The notes: generated by a model from the letters alone, not told the origin. DNA of 64,000 nucleotides from Oceanobacillus indicireducens (GCF_014647195.1 NZ_BMOS01000015.1:15397-79396), one strand, 5' to 3'; positions 1 through 10,012 are shown, counted from the stretch's first letter. Numbers and translations: made by a program.

Positions 1-612
1 TTTTTTAATGATACGGCGACCACCGAGAATCATCATTAATCCTTGAATGGCGTCTGTTAAAGCAACTGCCATAAACCCGCCTATAGTAGTGTAGATAACA
101 AGAATAACACCAAAAAGGATTAATCCTGCCTCATAACGAAGCCCTGTTACCGATTCTAAAATAATGGCACCACCTACAAATTGTGCAACCATATATGCTG
201 TCATGAAGATAACAATACCTATTGCACTACCGATAACAACAAGCTTGCTGTTGTATCTGGCTTGCAAAAAGTCCGATAGTGTGACGGCGTTAATTTTTCT
301 TGCAATAATTGCAAACTTTTTCCCTAATACCCCTAAGATATATACTCCCATACCAACTTGGGTTACCAGTACCAACACCCAGGCAAAACCAACATCATAT
401 GCGACTCCAGGACCTCCTATAAATGTTCCGGAACTTGCTGCGGAAGCTAAAATTGTAAAAGTTAAAAGAAGTGGGCCCAAACTACGACCACCGACGTAAT
501 AGTCTTCCTTAAATTCGGCGTTCCGTTTTTTTAAAAGATGGTTCGCAAAAATACCAATAAGGAATGTTACGAAGATATAAATAATAATTGGCGTCAGAAC
601 TTCCCAACTCAC
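1..612 (-). CDS. Sodium:solute symporter (SSS family, PanF-like), 3' part outside window
   Basis: Reading the minus strand from a GTG at 612 gives 204 codons with no stop up to the window edge. An AGGTG ribosome site sits just upstream. The protein begins with a membrane helix, then carries the SSS signature YYVGGRSLGP followed by helices rich in Gly and Ala and the motif TLSDFLQARY, typical of Na+/pantothenate or Na+/proline symporters. The small YhdT-like gene lies directly upstream, the same pair as yhdT-panF in enterobacteria. The RpiR regulator is the first gene of this minus-strand group. Because the divergent genes act on D-amino acids, I infer an amino acid or acylated amino acid substrate; pantothenate is the alternative. 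The family call is firm, the substrate is not. Confidence 0.85.
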   Translation of the reverse strand, partial: MSWEVLTPIIIYIFVTFLIGIFANHLLKKRNAEFKEDYYVGGRSLGPLLLTFTILASAASSGTFIGGPGVAYDVGFAWVLVLVTQVGMGVYILGVLGKKFAIIARKINAVTLSDFLQARYNSKLVVIGSAIGIVIFMTAYMVAQFVGGAIILESVTGLRYEAGLILFGVILVIYTTIGGFMAVALTDAIQGLMMILGGRRIIKK

Positions 613-644
613 TATACTTCACCTCTTCCTTAAACCTATTATTT

Positions 645-944
645 TTACTCTTGATAACTGTCATCATCAGCATCTAATGACATGTCTTTAAAGAAGAAGA
701 TAACCATGATGATGGATGCTATACAAAATATACCGGATGCCCCGAACCCTCCCCAGAAAAACCAGGCGGGTAGCCCAAAGACCATTGTCATATCTTCACC
801 GCTTACTCCATGTCCAAGTGCCATGGATAGGCCGATAACAAGGACAACATTAAAGGCAAACAATATTAAAGTAGCAATAAACTCTCGGTTACATTGCTTA
901 AAGCGCGGATCTTCTTCCCAGTCTGCATAATTATGTTTCTCCAT
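645..944 (-). CDS. yhdT: YhdT family (DUF997) small membrane protein, symporter partner
   Basis: A 99-residue protein with a charged N-terminus (EEDPRFKQCNREF) and two membrane segments at about residues 24-44 and 58-85, ending in an acidic tail. This is the architecture of YhdT/DUF997, a short protein encoded next to PanF-type sodium symporters. It lies 32 bases before the symporter start and has a good ribosome site (GGAGGG) ahead of its ATG. A role as accessory subunit of the symporter is inferred from this conserved neighbourhood; biochemical function is unknown in the family. Confidence 0.75.
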   Translation of the reverse strand: MEKHNYADWEEDPRFKQCNREFIATLILFAFNVVLVIGLSMALGHGVSGEDMTMVFGLPAWFFWGGFGASGIFCIASIIMVIFFFKDMSLDADDDSYQE

Positions 945-1032
945 TTTTTACCCTCCGTTACCGAGTGATTAAGATTAAGTGAAAAGATCCTGACATGATA
1001 ACTTTTAGATTTTATTCCTTTGGCTTTTATTT

Positions 1033-1875
1033 TTAAAAAAGTTGCAAATCCACTCCTGACTGGTTGTATGCTTCCATACGTTCATCAACTTCTGATTCTC
1101 TTGTCATGATGACTCCGCTGATGATTACATTTAACAAAGAGAAAAGGATGCTCATCCCTTTTGTCAGTGTTGGTTTAGGTGTAAGTACTTTCAAAAAAAT
1201 ATCACTAATATAGAATAATGGTGATAACTCATGATCACTAATTCCGATAACTGTTGCCCCTCTTTTTTTTCCTGCTTTTACAAAGTTAAGTGTTTCTGTC
1301 GTGTATCTCGGGAAAGAAAATGCAATAATAAGACTATCGTTATTTATGTTAGAGAGGAGCAGATTAGGGTCTCCGATTTGACTTTGATAAAGAATTGTAT
1401 CTCCTCGTATAATATTGAGTGTATGTGCAAGCCAATGGGCTGCTGCATATGAGGTTCTTACACCAATTACAGTGATATATTTTTTTTGATTGATGGTTTC
1501 AATGACTTCTTGAATAAGGGGGTCACTCCATTGTTTCATCTGCCGGTATTTATCCTCTTCCTTAAGCACTGCCTCGACAAATCCATTTCCTAAAGTTGGA
1601 TGATAGGATACATCCTGAAATTCTTGTAAAGTCTCTTCTTTACTTGAACGCAATAAGAACATCCTAAATTCGGTTTGCAGCTCATTGTATCCAGAATACC
1701 CTAGAGTATAGCAAAGCCGGATAACTGTTGTTTCACTTGATTTTGCATTCTCTCCAATTTTTTTGGCAGTTAAAATCACTACTTGATCCGGGTTGTCAAT
1801 AATATATCGGGCTACTTTTTCCTGGCTAGGTGACAAGTTGTTTGTATGTTTGATCCTTTTAATAAAATCTTGCAT
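1033..1875 (-). CDS. RpiR/MurR family transcriptional regulator
   Basis: A 280-residue protein: an N-terminal HTH_6 domain (about 1-78, with the recognition stretch SSETTVIRLCYTLGYSGY) and a C-terminal SIS sugar-isomerase-like domain (about 120-260, containing TVIGVRTSYAAAHWLA and DSLIIAFSFPRY). The family usually senses phosphosugars, but members also control amino-sugar and amino acid genes. It is divergent from the M20-GNAT-racemase operon and leads the yhdT-symporter genes, so it probably controls both directions. A perfect inverted repeat (TTGAAGC...GCTTCAA) lies next to its GAGGAGGG ribosome site, consistent with autoregulation. Family sure; ligand unknown. Confidence 0.9.
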   Translation of the reverse strand: MQDFIKRIKHTNNLSPSQEKVARYIIDNPDQVVILTAKKIGENAKSSETTVIRLCYTLGYSGYNELQTEFRMFLLRSSKEETLQEFQDVSYHPTLGNGFVEAVLKEEDKYRQMKQWSDPLIQEVIETINQKKYITVIGVRTSYAAAHWLAHTLNIIRGDTILYQSQIGDPNLLLSNINNDSLIIAFSFPRYTTETLNFVKAGKKRGATVIGISDHELSPLFYISDIFLKVLTPKPTLTKGMSILFSLLNVIISGVIMTRESEVDERMEAYNQSGVDLQLF

Positions 1876-2205
1876 TTTACCCTCCTCTTGTTTGAAGCCG
1901 TTGCTTCAATATTTTTAATATTTAAAGTTAATACTTTACGCCATTATATATTCTTCTTGTTTTAAGGTCAATAACCATTTACAGATAATTTTATTTAATC
2001 TCAAAAAAACACAAGTTATTAAAATATAAATTATTCCAATTGACTGATTATTTTATTCGTGATATGTTTTAAAAAAGTTTATACTTCATATTTTTAATTA
2101 TTAAAGTATATGCTTCGCAGGGATATAGATTAGTCATTTCCTGGGAAAAAATATATGAACATGATTTCTCTTCGTAAAATATAGATTTAATAGGGAGTTG
2201 AAAAA
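1876..2205. promoter_or_regulatory. Divergent intergenic region with two copies of a CTTC-AT-rich-AAAGT element
   Basis: 330 bases between divergent genes. Two similar elements occur: one at about 1904-1940 (CTTCAATATTTTTAATATTT then AAAGTTAATACTTTACG) and one at 2084-2117 (CTTCATATTTTTAATTATTA then AAAGTATATGCTTCG). The second contains ATACTT and AAGTAT half-sites flanking an AT-rich core. Spaced about 180 bases apart, they could be two operators for the RpiR regulator. Nothing else recognisable is present. Confidence 0.4.
1892..1909. promoter_or_regulatory. Inverted repeat, candidate RpiR operator
   Basis: TTGAAGC, four bases, GCTTCAA: a perfect 7+7 inverted repeat located between the regulator gene and its promoter region, very near its ribosome site. 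Position and symmetry suit an autoregulatory operator. Binding is not shown. Confidence 0.4.
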
Positions 2206-3345
2206 ATGATTGGAGAACAATTTTCTGAAGAACTGGAATTAGTTTTTAATCATTTACATGAAAATCCAGAAGTAAGCTGGAAGGAGGTTGAAACGACTGC
2301 GTATCTCGAAAACTTTTTAAAAGGTAAAGGGTTAGTGCCAAAAAGATTTGAAAATATGACAGGGCTTTATGTTGATATTGGTAAGGGGCTACCAAAAGTA
2401 GGCTTTCGAACTGATATGGATGCATTATGGCAAGAAGTGGATGGAGTTTTTCAAGCGAACCATTCCTGCGGTCACGATGCCCACATGACAGTTGCACTTG
2501 GTGTGGCAGTTTTATTAAAAGAGATAGAGTCTGTATTACCTGGTGCAGTAAGAATTATTTTTCAGCCAGCGGAAGAAAAGGCGCAGGGCGCAAAAGCGTT
2601 AGTGGGCAAAGGGATTATTGATCCATTACAGTTTTTATTTGGAATTCATGTAAGACCGCTTGTGGAGCTCGATGACGGAACTTATTCCCCTGGCTTACAT
2701 CACGGGGCAGCAAAATTAATTTCAGGAAAAATAACTGGAATGGAAGCTCACGGGGCTCGTCCTGAGCTAGGAATTAACGCAATAGAGGTTGCAGCTGGTC
2801 TTGTCGATGGATTGAAACGTATTTGGCTTAGTCCAACGGAATCAGCTTCAATAAAAATGACTCATCTCCAGGCAGGAGGAAGCTCGACTAATATCGTTCC
2901 AGGTACTGCTACTTTCAGTATAGATGCTCGAGCACAAAGTAATCAAACAATGGATGTTCTAACAGATGAATTAGATAAAATCATACGAGCGTTGAAAGTG
3001 ATGTATGATGTGGACATTGAATATCATGTGGAAACTCATATCGCAGCAGCTGAGGTAGATGAGACAGCTAGTGGTATCTTGAAACAAGCAATTATAGAAA
3101 CTGTGGGGGAAGACAAATGTGCAGAGGAAATCGTAACTCCAGGTGGTGAAGATTTCCACTTCTTCACCTTCTCCAACCCTAATTTAAAAACAACAATGCT
3201 CGGTATTGGTTGCGGCGTATCGCCAGGACTGCATCATCCGAAAATGACATTGAATACGGAACGGTTGCCAACTGGGGCTGATATTATAACAAAGGCGCTT
3301 ATTTTAGCTTTAGACTATGTAAAAGGAAGCGAGAGATATGATTGA
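2206..3345 (+). CDS. M20D family amidohydrolase (putative N-acyl/N-succinyl-L-amino acid hydrolase)
   Basis: A 379-residue metallohydrolase of the M20D/amidohydrolase type. Visible metal and catalytic residues: C88-G-H90-D-A-H93 and the Glu pair in QPAEE (E123/E124), with a late GGEDFHFF and HHPK segment supplying further ligands. It cleaves N-acyl groups from amino acids. Its stop overlaps the next gene's start, and it is followed by an acyltransferase and an N-acylamino acid racemase. This is the gene set described for conversion of D- to L-amino acids through N-succinyl intermediates, where the M20 enzyme removes succinate from the L-form. Substrate is inferred from context. Confidence 0.88.
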   Translation: MIGEQFSEELELVFNHLHENPEVSWKEVETTAYLENFLKGKGLVPKRFENMTGLYVDIGKGLPKVGFRTDMDALWQEVDGVFQANHSCGHDAHMTVALGVAVLLKEIESVLPGAVRIIFQPAEEKAQGAKALVGKGIIDPLQFLFGIHVRPLVELDDGTYSPGLHHGAAKLISGKITGMEAHGARPELGINAIEVAAGLVDGLKRIWLSPTESASIKMTHLQAGGSSTNIVPGTATFSIDARAQSNQTMDVLTDELDKIIRALKVMYDVDIEYHVETHIAAAEVDETASGILKQAIIETVGEDKCAEEIVTPGGEDFHFFTFSNPNLKTTMLGIGCGVSPGLHHPKMTLNTERLPTGADIITKALILALDYVKGSERYD

Positions 3346-4153
3346 ATTACGGGAACTAACAACCATTGTGGAATTGAAAGAAGTTCAGGCTATTGAAAGG
3401 CAAGTTTGGGGAATGAATAATATTCCAATCCATCAAACATTAACAGCCGTGAAAAATGGTGGAATGATGATTGGTGCATATATGGAAGGAAAGCTTGTAG
3501 GTTTCAGCTATGGATTTCCGGGTTTTAAAGAAGGGGGTGTTTATTTATGTTCACATATGTTGGGAATTGATAAAGAATACAGATCACAGGGAATTGGTGA
3601 AATGCTGAAAAGAAAACAGCGAGATATTGCGATTGCAAAGGGGTATGATTGTATAAAGTGGACATTTGACCCCTTGGAAACACGCAATGCTTATCTTAAT
3701 CTGACAAAACTGCATGGAATTTGTTATATGTATGTGGAAAATTGCTACGGTGATATGCAGGATGGCTTAAATCAAGGTCTCCCTTCCGATCGCTTTGAAG
3801 TTCATTGGTATTTAAATAGTCCGCATGTGACGGAGCGAAAAAGAGTTTATACCGGTAATCTTACTCCGCTGAACACGATTATGTTTGATGATAGAGGGCT
3901 ACCTGCGTTTAAAGTTGGTAATGTTGATAATTTTTTTGCCGAAGCATACTCCCTTGCTGTGCCAAAGGACTTTCAGCGATTAAAGAAGGAAAGTCCTGAG
4001 AGAGCAATAGATTGGAGAATTAAGACGAGGAAAGAGTTTGTTCGTATGTTTCAAAAAGATTATGCAGCAGTGAGTCTTGAAGTAGCGGACACGCATGCGA
4101 AGTATATTTTTGTGAAAAAAGATACATTAAAGCTTGGAGGAACAAAGCGATGA
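3338..4153 (+). CDS. GNAT family acyltransferase (putative D-amino acid N-succinyltransferase)
   Basis: A 271-residue protein. The N-terminal half has the GNAT core: [16 protein letters not shown] as the central strands and [15 protein letters not shown] as the acyl-CoA pyrophosphate-binding loop (R/Q-x-x-G-x-G/A), followed by [20 protein letters not shown]. It belongs to the long GNAT proteins that accompany N-acylamino acid racemases (COG3375 type). The start overlaps the M20 stop by 8 bases and its stop overlaps the racemase ATG by 4 bases, so translation is probably coupled. In the described pathway the GNAT enzyme succinylates the D-amino acid from succinyl-CoA. Acyl donor inferred. Confidence 0.8.
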   Translation: MIELRELTTIVELKEVQAIERQVWGMNNIPIHQTLTAVKNGGMMIGAYMEGKLVGFSYGFPGFKEGGVYLCSHMLGIDKEYRSQGIGEMLKRKQRDIAIAKGYDCIKWTFDPLETRNAYLNLTKLHGICYMYVENCYGDMQDGLNQGLPSDRFEVHWYLNSPHVTERKRVYTGNLTPLNTIMFDDRGLPAFKVGNVDNFFAEAYSLAVPKDFQRLKKESPERAIDWRIKTRKEFVRMFQKDYAAVSLEVADTHAKYIFVKKDTLKLGGTKR

Positions 4154-5259
4154 AAATTACAGATATTACAATTCGTCATTTGCAAATGGAATTAAAGTCC
4201 CCCTTCACGACCAGTTTCGGAACATTTAAATCGCGAGACTTTTTGTTGCTTGAAGCGGTAGATGAAAACGGTACAATTGGCTGGGGGGAGTCGGTTGCAT
4301 TCCATTCCCCATGGTACAATGAGGAAACGTTATATACTAACTGGCATATACTTGAGGACTTTCTAATTCCACTTCTTATAAATAAAGAGATTAGACACCC
4401 GGACGAAGTAAGTGAAAAAATCTTTACTTCAATTCGTAAAAATAATATGGCGAAGTCCACGATTGAAGGAGCAATATGGGATATTTATGCCCAACAAACG
4501 AATCAGTCTTTAGCGGATGCCCTTGGAGGGAAAAAGGAACAGATTGAGGTTGGTATTAGTATTGGTATTCAGTCAAAGATAGATGACCTTATTACTTTGG
4601 TCGATGGCTATGTGAGAGAAGGTTATAAAAGGATCAAGGTAAAAATTAAGCCCGGTTGGGATATTGAGGTCCTGCATGAATTACGTAATAGATTCCCCAA
4701 AATAGCAATCATGGCCGATGCGAATTCAGCATATAGTTTGGAAGATATAGATCTGTTAAAACAACTGGATAAATTTGATTTAATGATGATTGAACAACCT
4801 TTAGCGTCTGATGATATTATTGATCATGCCCATTTACAAAATGAGTTGAAAACACCAATTTGTCTGGACGAAAGTATTCATTCGTTGGAGGATGCCCGTA
4901 AAGCGGTAGAGTTAGGCAGCACGAAAATCATTAATATTAAAATTGGCAGGGTTGGTGGTTTAACCGAGGCAAAGAAAATCCACGATTATTGTGAAAAAAA
5001 AGGTATCCCGGTTTGGTGTGGTGGAATGCTGGAATCCGGGATTGGAAGAGCACATAATATTGCTTTAACAACCTTACCGAACTTTACGTTGCCAGGAGAT
5101 ACAGCTGGATCGAATCACTATTGGAAGAGAGATATTATCGTACCCGAAGTTGTTGCTTCGAATGGTTTTATTGAGGTTCCAAAGACCGTGGGGATTGGTT
5201 TTAAAGTGAATCAGGAAGTAGTAGAGGAGTTTACTATAAAGAAGAAGCATTATAGGTAA
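4150..5259 (+). CDS. N-acylamino acid racemase / o-succinylbenzoate synthase (enolase superfamily)
   Basis: A 369-residue member of the MLE subgroup of the enolase superfamily. All catalytic elements are visible: K163-V-K165 at the end of strand 2, metal ligands D190 (MADAN), E215 (IEQPL) and D240 (LDES), and the second catalytic lysine K264 (NIKIGRVGG). [12 protein letters not shown] segment follows. The same fold serves as MenC (menaquinone) or as N-succinylamino acid racemase. No other men genes are nearby, while an acyltransferase and a deacylase are translationally coupled to it, so I favour the racemase role, with OSBS activity possible. Confidence 0.87.
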   Translation: MKITDITIRHLQMELKSPFTTSFGTFKSRDFLLLEAVDENGTIGWGESVAFHSPWYNEETLYTNWHILEDFLIPLLINKEIRHPDEVSEKIFTSIRKNNMAKSTIEGAIWDIYAQQTNQSLADALGGKKEQIEVGISIGIQSKIDDLITLVDGYVREGYKRIKVKIKPGWDIEVLHELRNRFPKIAIMADANSAYSLEDIDLLKQLDKFDLMMIEQPLASDDIIDHAHLQNELKTPICLDESIHSLEDARKAVELGSTKIINIKIGRVGGLTEAKKIHDYCEKKGIPVWCGGMLESGIGRAHNIALTTLPNFTLPGDTAGSNHYWKRDIIVPEVVASNGFIEVPKTVGIGFKVNQEVVEEFTIKKKHYR

Positions 5260-5327
5260 AACTGAATTTTATGTTAGACAAATATGATATGCATCTACTG
5301 AAATAAGCATGCTTGTAAATGTTATTA

Positions 5328-5373
5328 AGAAATAGATTGAACTATTTTCCGAGTCTATCTATTTCTATTTTTA
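5328..5373 (+). terminator. Hairpin with T-tract between racemase and dsdA
   Basis: AGAAATAGAT at 5328-5337 pairs perfectly with ATCTATTTCT at 5357-5366, followed by ATTTTTAA. It would end the upstream operon, but it is only 27 bases before the dsdA start, so it may also lie in the dsdA leader as an attenuator. Confidence 0.6.
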
Positions 5374-5399
5374 ATATCTTGAAAGGTAGTGTTCCGTAA

Positions 5400-6764
5400 A
5401 TGAATAATAATCTAATAGCGGGTAAGACAAAAGAAGAATGGATGGAACTCTTTCCCATAATGACCCGGATTATTTCTACTAAAGAAGTATTTTGGAAATC
5501 TAACAGTTACTTACCTTTTGAAAAAGCAATGAAGGAAATCACCTTGAAGGAAGAGGATGTAAGAGAAGCGGAGGAGAGACTAAAGCGATTTGCCCCGTAT
5601 ATTGCAAAGGTTTTCCCGGAAACGAAGGAGCTTGATGGAATCATTGAATCCCCTCTCATTAGAATAAATAACATGCAGGCATCATTAGGAAAAATCTTTA
5701 ATCAAAGTATTGATGGAGATTTGCTTTTAAAATGTGATAATATGTTACCGGTATCAGGTTCCATTAAAGCGCGGGGTGGAATTTATGAAGTTTTAAAGTA
5801 TGCGGAAGACTTGTTGATTGAAAATAATATGCTTAGTTTAGAAGATGACTATAGTAAGATTGAAAGTCAAGCGTTTAAAGACTTCTTTTCTACTTATACC
5901 GTTATTGTAGGATCAACAGGGAATCTTGGTTTAAGCATTGGAATTATCAGTGCAAAGCTGGGGTTTAATGTTACAGTTCATATGTCCAGCGAAGCAAAAA
6001 CATGGAAAAAGAAAATGCTACAAGACATTGGTGTAACTGTAGTTGAGCATGAAGCTGATTATGGAAAAGCTGTTGAAAGTGGGAGAGAACAGGAGAAGTT
6101 GGATGAGAAAAGTTATTTTGTAGATGATGAGAATTCAATTGACTTATTTTTGGGATATGCTGTTGCAGCCTATCGTATGAAAAAACAATTAGAAGAGTTA
6201 AGTATTGTAATCGATGAAGATAATCCGTTGTTTGTTTATCTTCCCTGTGGTGTCGGTGGCGGACCAGGTGGAGTTGCTTTCGGCTTAAAACTGATATTTA
6301 AAGATCATGTTCATTGCTTTTTTGCAGAACCAACTCATTCACCATGTATGCTCATTGGATTACTTACTGGGGAACATGACAACATATCCGTTCAGGATTT
6401 TGGTATTGATAATATTACAATAGCGGATGGACTTGCTGTTGGCAGGCCTTCTGGCTTTGTTGGTAAAATATTAAACAATTTAATTAGTGGTTGTTATACA
6501 GTAAGTGATAATCATTTATATTCTTTATTAAGCGTTATAAAAGATTCGGAGGGAATTTCTCTTGAACCTTCTGCTTCTGCTGGTATCTATGGACCCGGTC
6601 TGCTGATGCAGGCAGAAAACGGAAGGAAGTACCTAGAAAAACAGGGATTAGTAAATAAAATGAATAATGCTATACATGTAGCTTGGGCGACTGGAGGGAG
6701 TATGGTTCCAAAAGAGATAATGGACGAAGACTACAAAAATGGGAAGAAATTGATAAAAGATTAA
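5400..6764 (+). CDS. dsdA: D-serine dehydratase (D-serine ammonia-lyase)
   Basis: A 454-residue fold-type II PLP enzyme, normal DsdA length. The PLP lysine is K123 in SGSIK-ARGG, the phosphate loop is GSTGNLGL (171-178), and a second Gly-rich segment [10 protein letters not shown] lies at about 282-291. DsdA converts D-serine to pyruvate and ammonia. It follows the acyltransferase-racemase-hydrolase operon after a hairpin, so it may have its own promoter, with an AAAGGT ribosome site 10 bases before ATG. Its presence supports a D-amino acid role for the whole region. D-threonine is a plausible secondary substrate. Confidence 0.95.
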   Translation: MNNNLIAGKTKEEWMELFPIMTRIISTKEVFWKSNSYLPFEKAMKEITLKEEDVREAEERLKRFAPYIAKVFPETKELDGIIESPLIRINNMQASLGKIFNQSIDGDLLLKCDNMLPVSGSIKARGGIYEVLKYAEDLLIENNMLSLEDDYSKIESQAFKDFFSTYTVIVGSTGNLGLSIGIISAKLGFNVTVHMSSEAKTWKKKMLQDIGVTVVEHEADYGKAVESGREQEKLDEKSYFVDDENSIDLFLGYAVAAYRMKKQLEELSIVIDEDNPLFVYLPCGVGGGPGGVAFGLKLIFKDHVHCFFAEPTHSPCMLIGLLTGEHDNISVQDFGIDNITIADGLAVGRPSGFVGKILNNLISGCYTVSDNHLYSLLSVIKDSEGISLEPSASAGIYGPGLLMQAENGRKYLEKQGLVNKMNNAIHVAWATGGSMVPKEIMDEDYKNGKKLIKD

Positions 6765-7625
6765 TTTTACCGTTTATTTATCTTAGGGAGTGGCATGGCA
6801 TATATTAATACGTGCTAGAAGTTGCAACCTTTGGTGTGAAAAAATCAAAGTGATGAGCAAGACATTCAGTATTTCAAAGAGCTTAGTTTCACAGTCGATA
6901 TTCTTGAAAACTTAAATTCAACATATATATATTGGAAAATGTGCCTTGAATTTCTAAAATATTGTTTCTTCCAGTAAAAATGCACGAAGGTTATTGCTTG
7001 TATTTTTGTATGCTGCTTTTGATGATTATAATAAACTTTGGTTCTTCTCCCAATCGATAGGCTATGGGAAGTAAATGACATGATATAAGTTCATTCTGTC
7101 AGACTTTTTTTATTCACAGCCATCACCCTTGCTATCGAGGCATTTAGTAATTCTATACCCGGATGGATGATTATAGAGACTTTAAGTCTACTTATGTATT
7201 AGATTTTTATATGGTGTAAGACAGTGAAAAGGAGAGTCTTGGAGGGTACAAGGTTATTTGTAGCTTTCAAGACTTTTTAATAATATAGTATAAATTACCG
7301 GCATGAACTTAATGCTATCTTAAGAATAAGCTGATCCAACTTTAATGGTACATACAGGGGTGCTTTACGGTAAAAAACTTGTTGACTATGGGTTCAATTC
7401 ATTACATCTTTAGAATAACTATTCTGCACTATTGTCTGGATTTTATGGATTATTCCTTATATAGAAGATTTACTTGTCGAAAGATGGTATACTATCAAGA
7501 AAAATGACAAAGATTACATCCTTGTATTTAAAGAATACATAGTGGTACGAGTTAATGCTTTTTATTTCTGAATATTTCAATTTAGGTTAAGAAAGCGATT
7601 AATTATATTGAGTGGAGGGAATGAG
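6765..7625. other. Gene-free gap of about 860 bases
   Basis: No reading frame here resembles a known family; the longest minus-strand frame (6866-7081) has low-complexity composition and no convincing ribosome site. The stretch is AT-rich with many stops in all frames and may be decayed coding sequence. The last 20 bases contain the ribosome site of the PTS regulator. Confidence 0.5.
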
Positions 7626-9719
7626 ATGCTTTCATCTAGACAAAAAAAGATTTTAGAACAATTAATGGAAGAAGAAGCTTTTGTTTCCTTATCTGATTTG
7701 AACAAACCATATCAGCTTTCTCCCAGGACGATTCGGCAGGACTTACTTGAGATTGAAACATGGTTAATGGACATTGGTGCTGGATTTAGTTTAGAAAGAC
7801 ATCGCAAGTATGGAGCACGACTTCTATTAGGGGAAAAGCAGAAGCAGGCACTTCAGGAAGCGATGTCTAAGCAAAAGGATTATTTAAGTGCAGCACAGCG
7901 CAGATTGGATATGCAAAAGCTTTTATTGCTAAACCCGTTTATACGAGTGGATGAGCTTCTTGAAGATTATGAGATTAGTTTAAATACATTTCAAAATGAT
8001 TATAATCATTTAAAAGACGAACTGGCGGATTATAAATTACGACTATTGAGGGAAAATAAACAAATTACTTTAGTAGGGGCGGAAAATAATAAGCGGGTGT
8101 TATTCTTGGATCTATTAAAGGAACAGTGGACAGAGGAAGAAATCCTGGAGCTATATGTAACAAGAGCGATACCCGCTTCACTTAATGAAAATTATTTAGA
8201 GAATATGATAGCAGATGTTGATGTGGATAGTATCATATTTTGGATTGAGCAAGTAGAGGAGCTGAGTGGGCTCGCGTTTATTGATGCAAGTAAATATGAG
8301 CTATTTCTAAATTGTGCTGTCCAATGGAAAAGGATTCAATTAGAAGAATACATAGTTGATTTTGATAAAGATGATGAGTTGAAGATTTTAGAGAATGAAA
8401 AGTATAAAACAGTCAAACAAGGTTTTATGAAATTAATGGGGTTAAAAGACAATCCTGATAGGCTTTCAAATGAATTAGCTTATATCTCTATGCATCTGCT
8501 TGGAGCGAGGCGTTTAAGCGGAGAAGGAGATCACTGGATTAAATATCAGTCTTTATCCGGGGAGATAGTAGCAACTTTTGAACAGGAGAATCGCTTCCGT
8601 TTAAGCAACCGGGAGAATATTATTATTGGCCTTTCTACGCATTTGCAATCAGCGATGTATCGGGTGAAGTATAATATTCATATTGATAACCCTTATTTTG
8701 ATAACTTGGAAAAAGAGTATCATAAATATATTGAACAAGTGAAGAATTTTATTGAGGAGAATCCACATTGGGGCTTAACAAATCTCCATAGACATGAAAT
8801 TGGCTTTATTGTTGTTCATTTATGTGCCGGAATGGAGCAGGAGCCACAGCTCCCGAGTAAACGGATTGCGATAGTCTGCAGCTCCGGTTTAGGAACATCA
8901 CGATTGCTCGAACGCACCATGAGAAGGCTATTTCCACAAGTATATATAACAGGGCAATTTTCTGTGAAGGAAGCATATCAGCTTACGGAAAAAGATGTTG
9001 ACCTAATTGTTACGACTGTTCCGTTTACACAAAAGCTTCAAGTTAATTATGTGAAGGTGAATCCATTATTGTCATTAACAGATCAGCAAAATCTAGAAAG
9101 AATCATTGGAAGAGGAACTTACCAGGCAAGCACAGAGCTGCCGGTTGTAGAAACGGTAATGACAATTTATCAATCTGTAAAAAAACATACCATTGTACTG
9201 AATGAGGGAGAATTATTTAATGATTTATACCGCTATTTCAGCGGAAATCAGGGAGCCGCTGGATCTGAAGTTACTTCGCTGACATCACCTGCATGCATCC
9301 ATTTAAAAAATCGGGTTCAGGACTGGAGAGAATCGCTGTCCATATTGAGCCGGTCTTTAGTGAATCAAGGTGTCATTGAACCTACATATGAACAGGAATT
9401 GGCTCAAGTGATTAATGAACAGGATCATCATTTTATCGTAGCTCCGGGTGTTGCTTTCCCTCATTTGAACAGTGCATCGATAAAGAAGACTGGTTTTGCG
9501 TTTATGACATTAGAAGAGCCGATTGCTTTCGGTGGAGGTGGGGAGAAGGTATGGTGGATCATTTTGCTTGCTGCCAAAGATAAGATTCAGCATGTTACTG
9601 CTGTGGAGATGATGCTGGACGTAGTGAATTCTAAGGATTTGTTAAGCAAATTGCGACATGAGCAAAATATAGATGTAATATGGAATTGGATGTTGGAGTA
9701 TGAGGAGGGGAGCAGATGA
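7626..9719 (+). CDS. BglG/LicR-type transcriptional activator with PRD, IIB and IIA domains
   Basis: 697 residues from ATG 7626, preferred over an in-frame TTG at 7608 because GGAGGG lies 6 bases ahead. Domain order: HTH_11 (about 1-60, SPRTIRQDLLEIETWL), a second Mga/HTH-like segment (about 85-170), two PRD domains (about 175-400, with HLLGARRLSGEGDHW and NLHRHEIGFIVVHL), a GatB-like IIB domain with Cys in IAIVCSSGLGTSRL, and a C-terminal mannitol/fructose-type IIA domain with the phospho-His near residue 613 (GVAFPHLN). Such proteins activate PTS operons according to phosphorylation by HPr and the transporter. The next two genes overlap or abut and encode IIB and IIC but no IIA. Confidence 0.92.
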   Translation: MLSSRQKKILEQLMEEEAFVSLSDLNKPYQLSPRTIRQDLLEIETWLMDIGAGFSLERHRKYGARLLLGEKQKQALQEAMSKQKDYLSAAQRRLDMQKLLLLNPFIRVDELLEDYEISLNTFQNDYNHLKDELADYKLRLLRENKQITLVGAENNKRVLFLDLLKEQWTEEEILELYVTRAIPASLNENYLENMIADVDVDSIIFWIEQVEELSGLAFIDASKYELFLNCAVQWKRIQLEEYIVDFDKDDELKILENEKYKTVKQGFMKLMGLKDNPDRLSNELAYISMHLLGARRLSGEGDHWIKYQSLSGEIVATFEQENRFRLSNRENIIIGLSTHLQSAMYRVKYNIHIDNPYFDNLEKEYHKYIEQVKNFIEENPHWGLTNLHRHEIGFIVVHLCAGMEQEPQLPSKRIAIVCSSGLGTSRLLERTMRRLFPQVYITGQFSVKEAYQLTEKDVDLIVTTVPFTQKLQVNYVKVNPLLSLTDQQNLERIIGRGTYQASTELPVVETVMTIYQSVKKHTIVLNEGELFNDLYRYFSGNQGAAGSEVTSLTSPACIHLKNRVQDWRESLSILSRSLVNQGVIEPTYEQELAQVINEQDHHFIVAPGVAFPHLNSASIKKTGFAFMTLEEPIAFGGGGEKVWWIILLAAKDKIQHVTAVEMMLDVVNSKDLLSKLRHEQNIDVIWNWMLEYEEGSR

Positions 9720-10012
9720 AAAAGGTATTAGTTGTTTGTTCAGGTGGCTTAGGGACAAGTCTTGTTTTGAAATTACAAGTAAAACAGCATTTTCAAGAAT
9801 GGGAGTTAGACGATGTCATTGTTGAACAATCGGATGTAAGTGCTGCCTCCTTTATGAAAGCAGATTTGATTATCGGGGCAAAGCAGGTTGTACAGCATTT
9901 GCGGGTAAAAGAAACAGAAATCCTTGGGCTCTCCTTTATTGCAGATAGAGCTTTAGTAAAAGAAAGCTTAGAAAATGCAAATACTGTGAAGCGGTGGCGA
10001 GAGCGTGTATGA
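9716..10012 (+). CDS. PTS IIB component (galactitol/ascorbate type)
   Basis: A 98-residue single-domain IIB. The phosphocysteine is C8 in VLVVCSGGLGTSLVLKL, at the end of the first strand as in GatB/UlaB proteins. It starts 4 bases inside the regulator gene and its stop TGA overlaps the IIC start ATG, so all three are co-translated. It passes phosphate from a IIA domain to the sugar on the membrane IIC. Substrate not deducible beyond the UlaA-type partner. Confidence 0.9.
   Translation: MKKVLVVCSGGLGTSLVLKLQVKQHFQEWELDDVIVEQSDVSAASFMKADLIIGAKQVVQHLRVKETEILGLSFIADRALVKESLENANTVKRWRERV

Noticed and set aside
164..499. Plus-strand open frame of 111 codons
   Set aside because: It lies opposite the SSS symporter, has no ribosome site and its composition mirrors the antisense of membrane helices.
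6866..7081. Minus-strand frame of 71 codons after dsdA
   Set aside because: No ribosome site and no family resemblance; likely chance in an AT-rich gap.
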